Assembly: GCF_029255185.1 (NCBI RefSeq)
Contig: NZ_JAPUVO010000116.1
Span: forward strand, 1-43,526
Length of the DNA stretch: 43,526 bases
Origin: Propionivibrio sp.
Lineage (GTDB): Bacteria > Pseudomonadota > Gammaproteobacteria > Burkholderiales > Rhodocyclaceae
Reading direction: 5' to 3'
The notes beneath the pieces are model-generated. The model was not told where the DNA came from and ran no database searches. It saw only the letters and a program-made list of their open reading frames with translations. A program made the translations under genes and the position numbers. Positions 8,907 to 17,393 of the stretch are shown here, one piece after another. Each line of letters begins with the position of its first letter. The stretch's first letter is position 1.

Positions 8907-10255
8907 CCGTCCTTTGCATCAGTTTCACGCTCTTCCTGCTGCTAGGCGTGCCAGTCGCCTTTTCGATTGCCCTGAGTTGCATCGCCACCTATTGGGTTGA
9001 AGGTTTTCCGCTGGAACTGGCGTTCCAGAACATGATTTCCGGGATGAACGTGTTTTCCTTCCTGGCCATTCCCTTCTTCATCTTTTCCGGCGAACTGATG
9101 CTGCACGGTGGCGTCGCCGACAAGATCGTCAATTTCGCACGCAACCTCGTCGGTCACTGGCGCGGCGGCCTAGGCATGGCCAACGTCGTGGCCTGCACCC
9201 TGTTCGGCGGCGTCTCCGGCTCGCCGGTCGCCGACGTCTCGGCGATGGGTGGAGTGATGATTCCGATGATGAAGAAGGAAGGCTACAGCGCTGACTACGC
9301 GGTCAACGTCACCACCCACGCCTCGCTGGCCGGTGCCCTGATGCCGACCTCGCACAACCTGATCATCTATGCCTTCGCCGCCTCCTCGAGCAGCGGCATG
9401 CTGCTCGGCCACAACATCATGATTAAGGGCGTCTCGATCGGTGACCTGATGTTTGCCGGCCTGCTGCCGGTGCTGGTGCTGATGGTGTGCATGCTCTTTG
9501 CCGCCTACTGGGTGGCCAAAAAGGAAGGCTATCCGATCCGTGCCGACGGCTCGCACACGCTCGACAAGTTCGCCGGCTGGAACGCCGTGCTGACCTCGTG
9601 CGTGGCCGCGGTTCCCGGTATGCTGGTGATCATTATCATCCTCGGCTGCATCATCGCCGGCATCACGACGGCGACCGAAGCCGCCGGCATCGCCGTGACT
9701 TACACGTTGCTGCTGACCTTCCTCGGCTACCGCACGATGAATTGGACCAAGCTGATGAAAGCCGCCGCCAAGGCCGCCAAGACTACCGGCGTAGTGCTGC
9801 TGCTGATCGGCGTGTCGACGATGTTTCAGTACATCATGGCCATCCTCGAGATTCCGGACAAGACGGCCGAGCTGCTGCTGACGGCGACGACCAATCCCTA
9901 CATAATGTTCTTCCTGATCAACCTGATCCTGTTCATCCTCGGCACCTTCATGGACATGGCCTCGACGATCCTGATCTGCACGCCGCTGTTCCTGCCTCTG
10001 GCCATCCAGATGGGCATGGGTCCGGTGCAGTTCGGCATGGTCATACTGCTCAACTGTGCACTCGGGCTCAATACGCCGCCGGTCGGCACGACGCAGTTCG
10101 TCGGTTGTGCCATTGGCGGAGTCTCGGTCGAGGAGGTGATGAAGAGCATCCTGCCCTTTTACGGCGCCCTCTTTGCCGTGATGGCGGTGGTTACTTATGT
10201 GCCTGCTTTCTCCCTGTGGATTCCCAGCCTGCTCAAGGGTGCGCCGGTGTATTGA
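8897..10255 (+). CDS. dctM: TRAP transporter large membrane subunit (DctM family)
   Basis: Large permease of the TRAP transporter and the sodium/proton-coupled translocation subunit. The 452-residue protein is almost wholly hydrophobic with about 12 membrane segments. It carries DctM signatures such as AIPFFIFSGELM, GGLGMANVVACTLFGGVSGSP(V)ADVSAMG, ATEAAGIAVTYTL and NPPVGTT-like LNTPPVGTTQFV. It overlaps dctQ by 10 nt. A 107-nt gap separates it from the ABC binding-protein gene, and no terminator is obvious there. Confidence 0.93.
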   Translation: MALTVLCISFTLFLLLGVPVAFSIALSCIATYWVEGFPLELAFQNMISGMNVFSFLAIPFFIFSGELMLHGGVADKIVNFARNLVGHWRGGLGMANVVACTLFGGVSGSPVADVSAMGGVMIPMMKKEGYSADYAVNVTTHASLAGALMPTSHNLIIYAFAASSSSGMLLGHNIMIKGVSIGDLMFAGLLPVLVLMVCMLFAAYWVAKKEGYPIRADGSHTLDKFAGWNAVLTSCVAAVPGMLVIIIILGCIIAGITTATEAAGIAVTYTLLLTFLGYRTMNWTKLMKAAAKAAKTTGVVLLLIGVSTMFQYIMAILEIPDKTAELLLTATTNPYIMFFLINLILFILGTFMDMASTILICTPLFLPLAIQMGMGPVQFGMVILLNCALGLNTPPVGTTQFVGCAIGGVSVEEVMKSILPFYGALFAVMAVVTYVPAFSLWIPSLLKGAPVY

Positions 10256-10362
10256 CAGCGAACCGTTATTGGCATCAACTCGTTTTCACAGCCACGCAAC
10301 AGGAATACAGTTTCACGCGTACCGACGATTGAAATGCAGTTCATTCTTACAGGAGAACTACC

Positions 10363-11360
10363 ATGCGTTCCATGAGAGTTCTTCCACTGTGTGCTGCCGC
10401 GATGCTGCTCGGTATCTTTTCCGTGACTGCAGTCGCGCAACAAAAACTGTATGTTTACACCTCGATGAAGGAATCGATGGTCGGTGACCTGAAAACGGCC
10501 TTCATCAAGAAACATCCCGACATCAAACTCGATTTCCAGTCTGCAGGTGCCGGCAAGCTGATGGCCAAGATTGCCGCCGAGCGTGAATCGGGCAATATTT
10601 TGGCCGACGTGCTGTGGACCAGCGAAGTCCCCGACTTCTAGCAGATGAAGGCACAAAGCCTGCTGCTGCCGTATATTCCGGCCGAGGTAAAACTGCTGCT
10701 GAATCCGCTGCCCGATTACGATGGCTCGTTCACTGCGGTTCGCCTCGGCACCCTCGGCATCGCCTACAACACGCGCCTGATCAAGGAGCCGCCCAAGACC
10801 TGGGCAGACCTGCAAAAGCCGGCTTTCAAGGGGGCCTACGGCATTGCAAATCCGGCACTCTCCGGTTACGAACCGCCTACATGAGCGTCGCCGTCCTCTC
10901 AAAGACCTTCGGCTGGTCCTATTTCGAAGGTCTGCGCGCCAATGGCGCCAAGATGGGCAAGGGCTCCGGGCAGGTGGTCGACGATACGGCATCGGGCGAC
11001 CTGGTGGCCAGCCTGGCGGTGGACTACATCACGCTCGACAAGGTCGACAAGGGCGCCACCTTGGCGCTGGTCTACCCGCCCGAAATGCTGGTCATCCCGA
11101 GCCCCATCGCGATCTTCCGCAACAGTCCCAATGTCGAGGCGGCGAAAAAATTTGTGGACTTCGTGCTGTCGAAGGATGGTCAGACGATCATCGCCAACGA
11201 AGGCACGCTGCCGGTACGCGCCGACGTCAAGATTCCCGAGCGTTTCAAGCTACCACCGGTTGAAGAAGCTATGAAGCGCGCGATGAAAATCGACTATCAG
11301 CAGATCATGGCCGAGAAAGAAACGACGATCAAGAAATTCACCGACATGATGCAGAAATAA
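10363..11360 (+). pseudogene. Disrupted ABC-transporter substrate-binding protein (iron/phosphonate type)
   Basis: Remains of a periplasmic binding protein of the FbpA/FutA/PhnS-like group. The first piece (10363-10641) starts behind AGGAGA with a signal peptide (MRSMRVLPLCAAAMLLGIF..AVA). It then runs through QKLYVYTSMKESM and VLWTSEVPDF and stops at TAG 10639-10641, where the family normally has Tyr, so TAC to TAG is the likely change. The same frame reopens (QMKAQSLLLPYIPAE) until TGA near 10882. The rest continues in a third frame from TAYMSVAVLSKTFGW to the stop at 11360. The shift is explained by five extra nt (about 10867-10871) inside CGGTT-ACG-AACCG. Without both changes the protein would be about 330 residues. 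Either it is a real pseudogene or the assembly has errors here. Confidence 0.85.
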
Positions 11361-11383
11361 TTTCCCGCTACCGGCACTGAAGC

Positions 11384-12481
11384 ATGGCTGACGTTCGCAT
11401 CGAGGGCATAAGCAAGCAGTATGCGGGGCGGTCGATTCTGTCCGGGCTGTCGCTGTCCCTTGATGACGGTGAGTGCTTTACCCTGCTCGGCCCTTCTGGC
11501 TGCGGCAAGACCGTCTTGCTGCGACTGCTGGCTGGATTTGAAACGCCGGATAGCAGCAGCATCGCCATTGGTGGCAAGGTGGTCGCCAACGCGGCGACCG
11601 GGCTGCTGATTCCGCCCGACCAGCGCGGCCTGGGCGTCGTCTTCCAGGATTACGCCGTGTGGCCGCACATGAACGTCTTCGACAACGTCGCCTACCCGCT
11701 CAAACTGGCGAAAACTGATTCCGCAGCGCTACGCGAACGCACGCTGCGCACGGTTGGACTGGTCGGACTCGACGGTCTTGAGGCACGCATGCCATCTCAG
11801 CTTTCCGGCGGCCAGCAACAGCGGGTGGCGCTGGCCTGCGCCCTGGTCTCGGAACCTCACCTGCTGCTGCTCGACGAGCCGCTCAACAATCTCGACGCCA
11901 ATCTGCGCGAGGAAATGCGTTTCGAGATCAAGGCGCTGCAGCGCAAGCTGGGAATCACGATTCTCTATGCCACGCACGATCAGGAAATCGCGCTGGGCAT
12001 TTCCGACCGCTTGGCGGTGATAGATGAGCATGGGGCGCTGCGCCAGATCGGTGCGCCGGAAGAGGTCTACGAACATCCGGGCGACGACTTCGTTTTCCGT
12101 TTCCTGGGCATTGCCAATTTCTTGCCGGTACGCCGCGATGGCGAGTCGCTCTACATCGGCGGCTCGATGGCGGCCTGGGTCGGTCCGCCACCGGACAAAG
12201 CGGGAGTACAACTCAGTGCGGGCTTTCGCCCGAGCGACGTGCTGCTCTATCGCGACCGGAACGAACATGACGGACTGCCCGGAATCGTTCGCCGCGCAAG
12301 CTTTCTCGGCGCCCAGGTCGACTACCTGATCGATATTGCCGGCACCCTGATCCGGGCCGCCTTACCCAGCCATGAATGCCTTGCCCGCCAGTTGCTGTTT
12401 GTCCAGGGTGATCGCTGTCGCGCCGGGCTGACCAGCGTCCAGTGGTTTGCCGGCGATATCGTCGCCAGCACCCAGGCGTAA
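11384..12481 (+). CDS. ABC transporter ATP-binding protein (Fe/spermidine/phosphonate type)
   Basis: Cytoplasmic nucleotide-binding subunit of the importer encoded here. In the 365-residue product the Walker A is GPSGCGKT (residues 36-43), the Q-loop is VFQDYAVWPH and the signature is LSGGQQQR from residue 140. The Walker B is LLLLDEPLNNLD and the H-loop is ATHDQ. The region after about residue 240 resembles a C-terminal regulatory (TOBE-like) domain. It starts 23 nt after the broken binding-protein gene and ends 4 nt before the permease. A second, different ATPase follows the permease, so the operon holds two. Confidence 0.9.
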   Translation: MADVRIEGISKQYAGRSILSGLSLSLDDGECFTLLGPSGCGKTVLLRLLAGFETPDSSSIAIGGKVVANAATGLLIPPDQRGLGVVFQDYAVWPHMNVFDNVAYPLKLAKTDSAALRERTLRTVGLVGLDGLEARMPSQLSGGQQQRVALACALVSEPHLLLLDEPLNNLDANLREEMRFEIKALQRKLGITILYATHDQEIALGISDRLAVIDEHGALRQIGAPEEVYEHPGDDFVFRFLGIANFLPVRRDGESLYIGGSMAAWVGPPPDKAGVQLSAGFRPSDVLLYRDRNEHDGLPGIVRRASFLGAQVDYLIDIAGTLIRAALPSHECLARQLLFVQGDRCRAGLTSVQWFAGDIVASTQA

Positions 12482-12485
12482 AGCG

Positions 12486-14177
12486 ATGAGTAGCCGCAGC
12501 GACTCGCGTTTCGGCACCTCGCAGCTGCTCTTTGGCCTGTCGGTGGCGATTCTGGTCATTGTCGTCGCCGTCCCCATGCTGTTGATTTTTTTCAATGCGT
12601 TCTGGGTTGATGGCCACTTCAACGTGCTCGATGTCGTCAAAATCCTGCGCCAGCCCGAGACCTACAAGGCGCTGGGCAATTCGTTGGTGCTCTCGGTCGG
12701 CGTCACCTTTACCGGAACCATCGTCGGAACCTTCTTCGCCTGGCTAGTCACACGCACCGATCTGCCGTTCAAGAAGACGATGAAACTGCTGTTCCTGGTC
12801 CCCTTCATGCTGCCCGCTTTCATCGGCGCGCTGGCCTGGAAGATGCTGCTCTCGCCGCGGGCTGGCTACATCAACCGTTTTTTCATCGACGTGCTCGGCT
12901 TCGACGGACCGCTCTTCAACATCTACTCCTATGCCGGAATCATTCTCGTCGAGACGATGTATCTCTTTCCCTTCGTCTTCATCCAGGTCAGCGGCGCGCT
13001 CGAACGCATGGACCCGACGCTCGAGGAATCGGCGCGGATTTCCGGCGCCGATCTCTTGACGATTACACGCAAGATCACCATCCCGCTGGTGATGCCATCG
13101 ATTCTTTCCGGCGCCCTGCTGATCATGCTCTATTCGATGGCGCATTTCGGCACGGTGGCCGTGCTCGGCATCGAAACCGGTATCTACAACATTCCGACGC
13201 TGATCTACGAAAAGATACACCAAAGCGCCGGCAGCTTTGACTCGATCCGTACCGCGACCGTGCTGGCGACGGTTCTGGTAATCACCGCCGCACTGATTCT
13301 CTGGCTGCAGAATCGTATCCTGGACAAGGGCCGCTATCAGATTATTGCCGGCAAGAGCTTTCGCCCGACCGAACTGAAGCTGCGCGGCCTGCGCGTTCCG
13401 CTGCTCATGCTCTGCCTGGTTTACATCGGCTTCACCATCGTGCTGCCAACGGTGACTATTTTCATGGTCGGCGGGCTCAAGACCTACGGCCTGCCGTTCA
13501 CCATCGAGAACCTGACCCTGACCAACTACCGCTACATCCTCTTCGAGTGGGATCTGACGCGCGATGCCATCTGGAACAGCATCAGCCTTGGCCTCACCTC
13601 GGCGCTGATCACCATGTTTGCCGGCGTCATCATTGCCTACGTCATCGTCAAGATGAAGGTGCGCGGCAAGGGCCTGCTCGAGTTCCTCGGCATGCTGCCA
13701 TTCTCGGTTCCCGGTTCGGTGATCGCGCTCGGCGTCATCCTGGCCTGGAGCGGCAAGTATGGCATCAACCTCTACAACACCGTGTGGATCATTCTGGTCG
13801 CCTACATCGCACGCTACATGGCCTTCTCGCTCAAGGCCAACTCGGCCGCCCTGGAGCAGGTGCATGACTCGCTGGTCGAGGCCGCGCGTGCCTCAGGGGC
13901 GACGATGTGGCAGGCATTGAAAGGCATCGTCATCCCGCTGGTGCGGCCCGGGATGGTCGCCGCGTTTTTCCTGATCTTTCTGCCGGCACTGCGTGAACTG
14001 ACCGTGTCGGTGCTTCTCTACGGCCCGACGACACGCACCATCGGCGTCGCCATCTACACGCTCAACGAGGACGGCGAGACCGTGTACTCGGCGGCACTCG
14101 CCGGCATCGCGCTGATCATCATCGTCCTCGGCGAAGTGCTGATCAAACGCCTGGTCACCGGCAAGAACAGCGCCTAG
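12486..14177 (+). CDS. ABC transporter permease, two fused membrane domains (FbpB-like)
   Basis: Inner-membrane permease in which two binding-protein-dependent transport domains are fused, as in FbpB and ThiP. It has 563 residues and about 12 membrane helices. Each half has its own EAA coupling loop: EESARISGADLLTITRKITI in the first and VEAARASGATMWQALKGIVI in the second. Both end in an IPLV-x-PS/PG motif. The start MSSRSDSRFG lies 4 nt after the upstream ATPase stop. The frame is open further upstream only as read-through of that gene. It is intact, unlike the binding-protein gene. Confidence 0.9.
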   Translation: MSSRSDSRFGTSQLLFGLSVAILVIVVAVPMLLIFFNAFWVDGHFNVLDVVKILRQPETYKALGNSLVLSVGVTFTGTIVGTFFAWLVTRTDLPFKKTMKLLFLVPFMLPAFIGALAWKMLLSPRAGYINRFFIDVLGFDGPLFNIYSYAGIILVETMYLFPFVFIQVSGALERMDPTLEESARISGADLLTITRKITIPLVMPSILSGALLIMLYSMAHFGTVAVLGIETGIYNIPTLIYEKIHQSAGSFDSIRTATVLATVLVITAALILWLQNRILDKGRYQIIAGKSFRPTELKLRGLRVPLLMLCLVYIGFTIVLPTVTIFMVGGLKTYGLPFTIENLTLTNYRYILFEWDLTRDAIWNSISLGLTSALITMFAGVIIAYVIVKMKVRGKGLLEFLGMLPFSVPGSVIALGVILAWSGKYGINLYNTVWIILVAYIARYMAFSLKANSAALEQVHDSLVEAARASGATMWQALKGIVIPLVRPGMVAAFFLIFLPALRELTVSVLLYGPTTRTIGVAIYTLNEDGETVYSAALAGIALIIIVLGEVLIKRLVTGKNSA

Positions 14178-14188
14178 GAAACTCAGCG

Positions 14189-15247
14189 ATGGCCTATATC
14201 GAACTCAGGCAGGTCACCAAACGTTTCGGCGAAGTCACGGCGGTCGATCGCCTCGACCTCGACATCGCCCAGGGCGAATGCGTGGCCATGCTCGGTCCCT
14301 CAGGCTGCGGCAAGACGACCACCCTGCGCATGGTTGCCGGCTTTGAAGATCTCGACGACGGCGAAATCCGCGTTGGCGACAAACTCCTGTCTTCGCGCCG
14401 GGGAAAATATTACCTACCGCCGGAACAGCGCAATTTCGGCATGGTTTTCCAGGCCTTCGCCGTCTGGCCGCATCTTTCGGTATTCGAGAATGTCGCCTTC
14501 CCGCTACGCGTGCGCAAGCTGCCCAAAGCGGAGATCATCGCGCGGACTGAAGAGGCGCTAAAGCACACCAATCTGCTCTCGGCGGCGCGCGGCAGCCCCG
14601 ATGATCTTTCCGGTGGCGGCAAGCAGCGCGTGGCACTGGCACGCGCACTCGCCATTCGTCCCGACGTTATGCTGCTCGACGAACCGCTGTCCAGCCTCGA
14701 CCCACATTTCCGCGAAGAGATGCGGTTCGAGATCAAGGATCTGCAGCGTCGTTTCGGCTTTTCGATCCTCTACGTCACGCACGATCAATCTGAAGCGATG
14801 GCCCTGTCAGATCGCATTCTGGTCATGCGTACCGGGGTCGTTCAACAAATCGGAACGCCGCTTGAAGTGTACGGATCGCCAGCGAATCGTTTTGTTTTCG
14901 AGTTCATCGGTCTGTCGTGTTTTCTGCAGGCTGGACTGTCGCCCTCCGGAATGAGTATCGACGGTACGCCCTATGACTGGCCTGGCGGCCTGCTGCCGCC
15001 GGCCGAAATCTTGGCCTCCGGCACCGGCCTGCTGGCTGCACGGCCGACCGAAATCGATTTTGTCAGCGCCGGCGGCGTGCGCGGGGTGGTGATGCGCAAG
15101 GCCTATCTGGGCGAGACCATCGACTATCGCATTGCTGTCGGACAGACCGAGGTGCGGGTGCAGAAAACCCGGCGTTTACCCGGACCGGGAGTCGGCGACC
15201 ACTGCGGGCTGAATTTCAGCCTCCCTCACGGGTACCCGCTTGGCTGA
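14189..15247 (+). CDS. Second ABC transporter ATP-binding protein of the same operon
   Basis: A 352-residue nucleotide-binding subunit related to the one upstream of the permease (same GPSGCGKT at residues 36-43, same VFQ.(Y/F)AVWPH Q-loop, same REEMRFEIK..LQR segment). The two may be an old duplication or a deliberate heteromeric pair. The signature motif is LSGGGKQR (from residue 140) rather than LSGGQQQR. Walker B is MLLDEPLSSLD and the H-loop VTHDQ is normal. The C-terminal regulatory domain is shorter. It lies 11 nt after the permease stop. Confidence 0.9.
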   Translation: MAYIELRQVTKRFGEVTAVDRLDLDIAQGECVAMLGPSGCGKTTTLRMVAGFEDLDDGEIRVGDKLLSSRRGKYYLPPEQRNFGMVFQAFAVWPHLSVFENVAFPLRVRKLPKAEIIARTEEALKHTNLLSAARGSPDDLSGGGKQRVALARALAIRPDVMLLDEPLSSLDPHFREEMRFEIKDLQRRFGFSILYVTHDQSEAMALSDRILVMRTGVVQQIGTPLEVYGSPANRFVFEFIGLSCFLQAGLSPSGMSIDGTPYDWPGGLLPPAEILASGTGLLAARPTEIDFVSAGGVRGVVMRKAYLGETIDYRIAVGQTEVRVQKTRRLPGPGVGDHCGLNFSLPHGYPLG

Positions 15248-15395
15248 AGAACACCCGCAGCCTTGGCCCTGAAGCCAGACCCACGTATACCCGGCCACTA
15301 GCGGCGATATATTATTTGGCAGCTGGTTTCTCGCAGCTTATCGGACTACACTAAGGCCTAGCCTGCATTCGCTGGCATTTACGAGGAGCAAGGTC

Positions 15396-15521
15396 ATGGG
15401 CAAAGCAAAGGAAACCAGCAAAGAAACCAAGAAACAGGCAGCAAAAACCCCCAAGGAAAAAAAGGCCGCCAAACAGGCCAAGAAACACGCTTCAGACAGC
15501 ATTCCATTGGTTACCCGCTGA
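15396..15521 (+). CDS. Very small lysine/alanine-rich basic protein
   Basis: A 41-residue ORF beginning MGKAKETSKETKKQAAK and ending SIPLVTR. Almost half the residues are Lys or Ala, with KTPKEKKAAKQAKK in the middle. GAGGAG lies about 9 nt upstream of the ATG, and an 8-bp hairpin begins 2 nt after the stop, which together make a convincing transcription unit. I recall similar short lysine-rich hypothetical proteins in betaproteobacteria but know no function. Nucleic-acid binding is a guess from the charge. Confidence 0.6.
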   Translation: MGKAKETSKETKKQAAKTPKEKKAAKQAKKHASDSIPLVTR

Positions 15522-15522
15522 G

Positions 15523-15547
15523 AGAGCCCCTGCTGAGGGGGCTCTTG
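15523..15547 (+). terminator. Hairpin between the small basic gene and dsbB
   Basis: AGAGCCCC (15523-15530) pairs with GGGGCTCT (15538-15545) around a 7-nt loop. No real T-run follows on either strand, so it may work weakly in both directions between the two convergent genes. Confidence 0.5.
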
Positions 15548-15548
15548 G

Positions 15549-16040
15549 TCACCGTGCCGTTTCACTCCGCAATAGCAGCCAGAGCGCCCCGGCAAGCAAT
15601 AGAGCGAAACACACACCCGACCAGTTGGCCAGGGAGAGGCCGAGGAAAACCCACTCCTTGTTGGTGCAGAAGCCGGTCACCATAAACATGGCCGGCCATT
15701 GCGTGCCAAGCCAGTTGATAAGCCGCTCGGCCAGCGTTGGATCACCAAAACCGCATTCAATCGCCTGTTGCGGCGCATACTGCATCCAGCTCTGCTGAAG
15801 CGCGGTGATCACCCCGCCGCCAGCGGCCAAGACGACGAAAACGCACCACAGTCTGCGCCCTCCGGGCAGCAGCACACCGCACAGCGCAAAAAAAGCCAGA
15901 ACCATATAAAGCAGGCGCTGAAGATTGCACAAATGGCAAGGTTGCAACCGAGCCAACTCGCCAATAACCAGCCCGGACGCCAACAGACCAAGCGACGCCG
16001 TGGTCAGCAAGGCAAAAACACTACGGGTGGAAAGGCGCAT
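15549..16040 (-). CDS. dsbB: Disulfide bond formation protein B
   Basis: Inner-membrane quinone-linked oxidase that re-oxidises DsbA. The 163-residue protein has four membrane helices. The first periplasmic loop carries the redox pair C-H-L-C in RLQPCHLCNLQR, and the second loop carries the other pair in IECGFGD and GFCTNKEW. The ending FLGLSLANWSGVCF is typical of betaproteobacterial DsbB. The start MRLSTRSVFALL is chosen because upstream codons overlap the desaturase gene and lack homology. It follows the desaturase with an 11-nt gap on the same strand. Confidence 0.93.
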   Translation of the reverse strand: MRLSTRSVFALLTTASLGLLASGLVIGELARLQPCHLCNLQRLLYMVLAFFALCGVLLPGGRRLWCVFVVLAAGGGVITALQQSWMQYAPQQAIECGFGDPTLAERLINWLGTQWPAMFMVTGFCTNKEWVFLGLSLANWSGVCFALLLAGALWLLLRSETAR

Positions 16041-16051
16041 AAGAATCCTGA

Positions 16052-17215
16052 TCAACTGAGCGAATAGCTGCGCAGGCGCAGCGAAAGTTCCTGTAATTGG
16101 CGCACCCCCGAGCTCTCCGCACGCTGGCACCAATCCTGCAACTCCCGGATCAATTGCTCGCGCGAGGCGTTGGTGCGTGCCCACAGCGCAACCAGTTCTT
16201 CGCGCATGGCATAGGCCGTTTGCAGCGCATTACTCTGCTTCAGAAGCTGCTCGAGACGCCCGCGCAGATCTTCAGGCACTGCGGCGGCTTCGACCACCAA
16301 CCAGCGTTTTAACCCTTTAAACTGTTCGCCGTTCTGGGCCTTGAGCAGCTCTTCCCGATACAACTGCTTCAAGGACTTGGCGTAACCCGAAAGGACGTCA
16401 TAACGGTTGGCGATCACCGCCTGCAGGGTATCGAAATCAACCAGCGGACGCAGCGTTCCGACATGCGGAACAGGCGCCACTTTTTTCACCTGCGCCAGAC
16501 CCAACGCAGCGAGAATGCAGATGTATGACCAGCCTAGATCGAACTCGTACCACTTGTTCGAGAGCTTGGCCGAGGTGGCATAGGTGTGGTGATTGTTATG
16601 CAGTTCCTCGCCACCAATCAGAATCCCAAAAGGGAAAATATTGGTGCTGGCGTCAGGCGAATTGAAATTTCGGTAACCCCAGAAATGCCCGAGGCCATTG
16701 ACCACACCAGCCGCCCAGAATGGAATCCAGGCCATCTGAACAGCCCACATTGCGGTCCCCCAGCTCAGCCCAAAAACCGCCACATCAATGGCTAGCATGA
16801 TCACCACGCCGCCCTTCTGCCAAGGCGTATAAAGATGCTTCTCGATCCAGTCGTCCGGTGTGCCTTGCCCGTAACGACGGAGTGTTTCAGCGTTTCTTGC
16901 TTCCTTGACGTAGAGGAACACGCCGCCCCACAACACGCGATTGATGCCATGGATTTGCGGGCTGTGCGGATCGTCAGCGGTTTCACACTTGGCGTGGTGT
17001 TTGCGGTGAATCGATGCCCACTCCCTGGTCCCCATGCCGGTCGTCAGCCACAGCCACAAACGGAAGAAGTGTGCGGGCAGCGCGTGCAATTCCAGCGCAC
17101 GATGCGCCTGATGGCGGTGCAGAAAGATGGTCACGGCAGCAATCGTCACATGAGTCAAACCCAAGGTCACCAGCACATAAGCCCACCACGGCCAATCGAC
17201 AATTCCAGCGTACAT
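16052..17215 (-). CDS. Membrane fatty-acid (acyl-lipid/acyl-CoA) desaturase, delta-9 type
   Basis: Di-iron membrane desaturase that introduces a cis double bond into fatty-acyl chains. The three histidine boxes are H33RHQAHR, H70RKHH and HNNHH (about residue 213). The sequence also has the TGMGTREWASIHRKHH and FPFGILIGGEELHNN family blocks. Hydrophobic segments flank the boxes. The protein has 387 residues, including a C-terminal tail of about 130 residues rich in Leu, Glu and Arg that looks helical and is longer than a minimal desaturase. GGAGGG lies 6 nt before the ATG. It is divergent from the two-component genes and transcribed ahead of dsbB. Confidence 0.9.
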   Translation of the reverse strand: MYAGIVDWPWWAYVLVTLGLTHVTIAAVTIFLHRHQAHRALELHALPAHFFRLWLWLTTGMGTREWASIHRKHHAKCETADDPHSPQIHGINRVLWGGVFLYVKEARNAETLRRYGQGTPDDWIEKHLYTPWQKGGVVIMLAIDVAVFGLSWGTAMWAVQMAWIPFWAAGVVNGLGHFWGYRNFNSPDASTNIFPFGILIGGEELHNNHHTYATSAKLSNKWYEFDLGWSYICILAALGLAQVKKVAPVPHVGTLRPLVDFDTLQAVIANRYDVLSGYAKSLKQLYREELLKAQNGEQFKGLKRWLVVEAAAVPEDLRGRLEQLLKQSNALQTAYAMREELVALWARTNASREQLIRELQDWCQRAESSGVRQLQELSLRLRSYSLS

Positions 17216-17393
17216 AATCCCTCCAGTTGATTTAGCCGAGAATTCTAAGGCATTTGGTATGACAGAAAAAACCGATATTCGATCACTGCGAAAATAAAAA
17301 TAAACGGTTCACACGAATTGCTCGTCCGAAGCCTGGCCAGGTATTTTTTCCAAAAGCGTTAATCTCATGCCCGCAACCGGCTATCATTGTCCC

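Noticed and set aside
9487-10332. 281-residue plus-strand ORF in another frame of dctM
   Set aside because: The His/Arg/Asp-rich text is the frame-shifted reading of dctM, and dctM itself is complete.
10639-10641. Amber codon read as an amino acid (recoding)
   Set aside because: A second, independent lesion lies downstream, no stem-loop or tRNA supports recoding, and other genes use TAG as a normal stop (for example purN and ABC permease ends).
12744-13865. 373-residue ORF on the minus strand opposite the ABC permease
   Set aside because: It lies wholly inside the permease gene on the other strand, its composition (His, Asp, Gln-rich) is typical of an antisense shadow of hydrophobic codons, and it has no ribosome-binding site.
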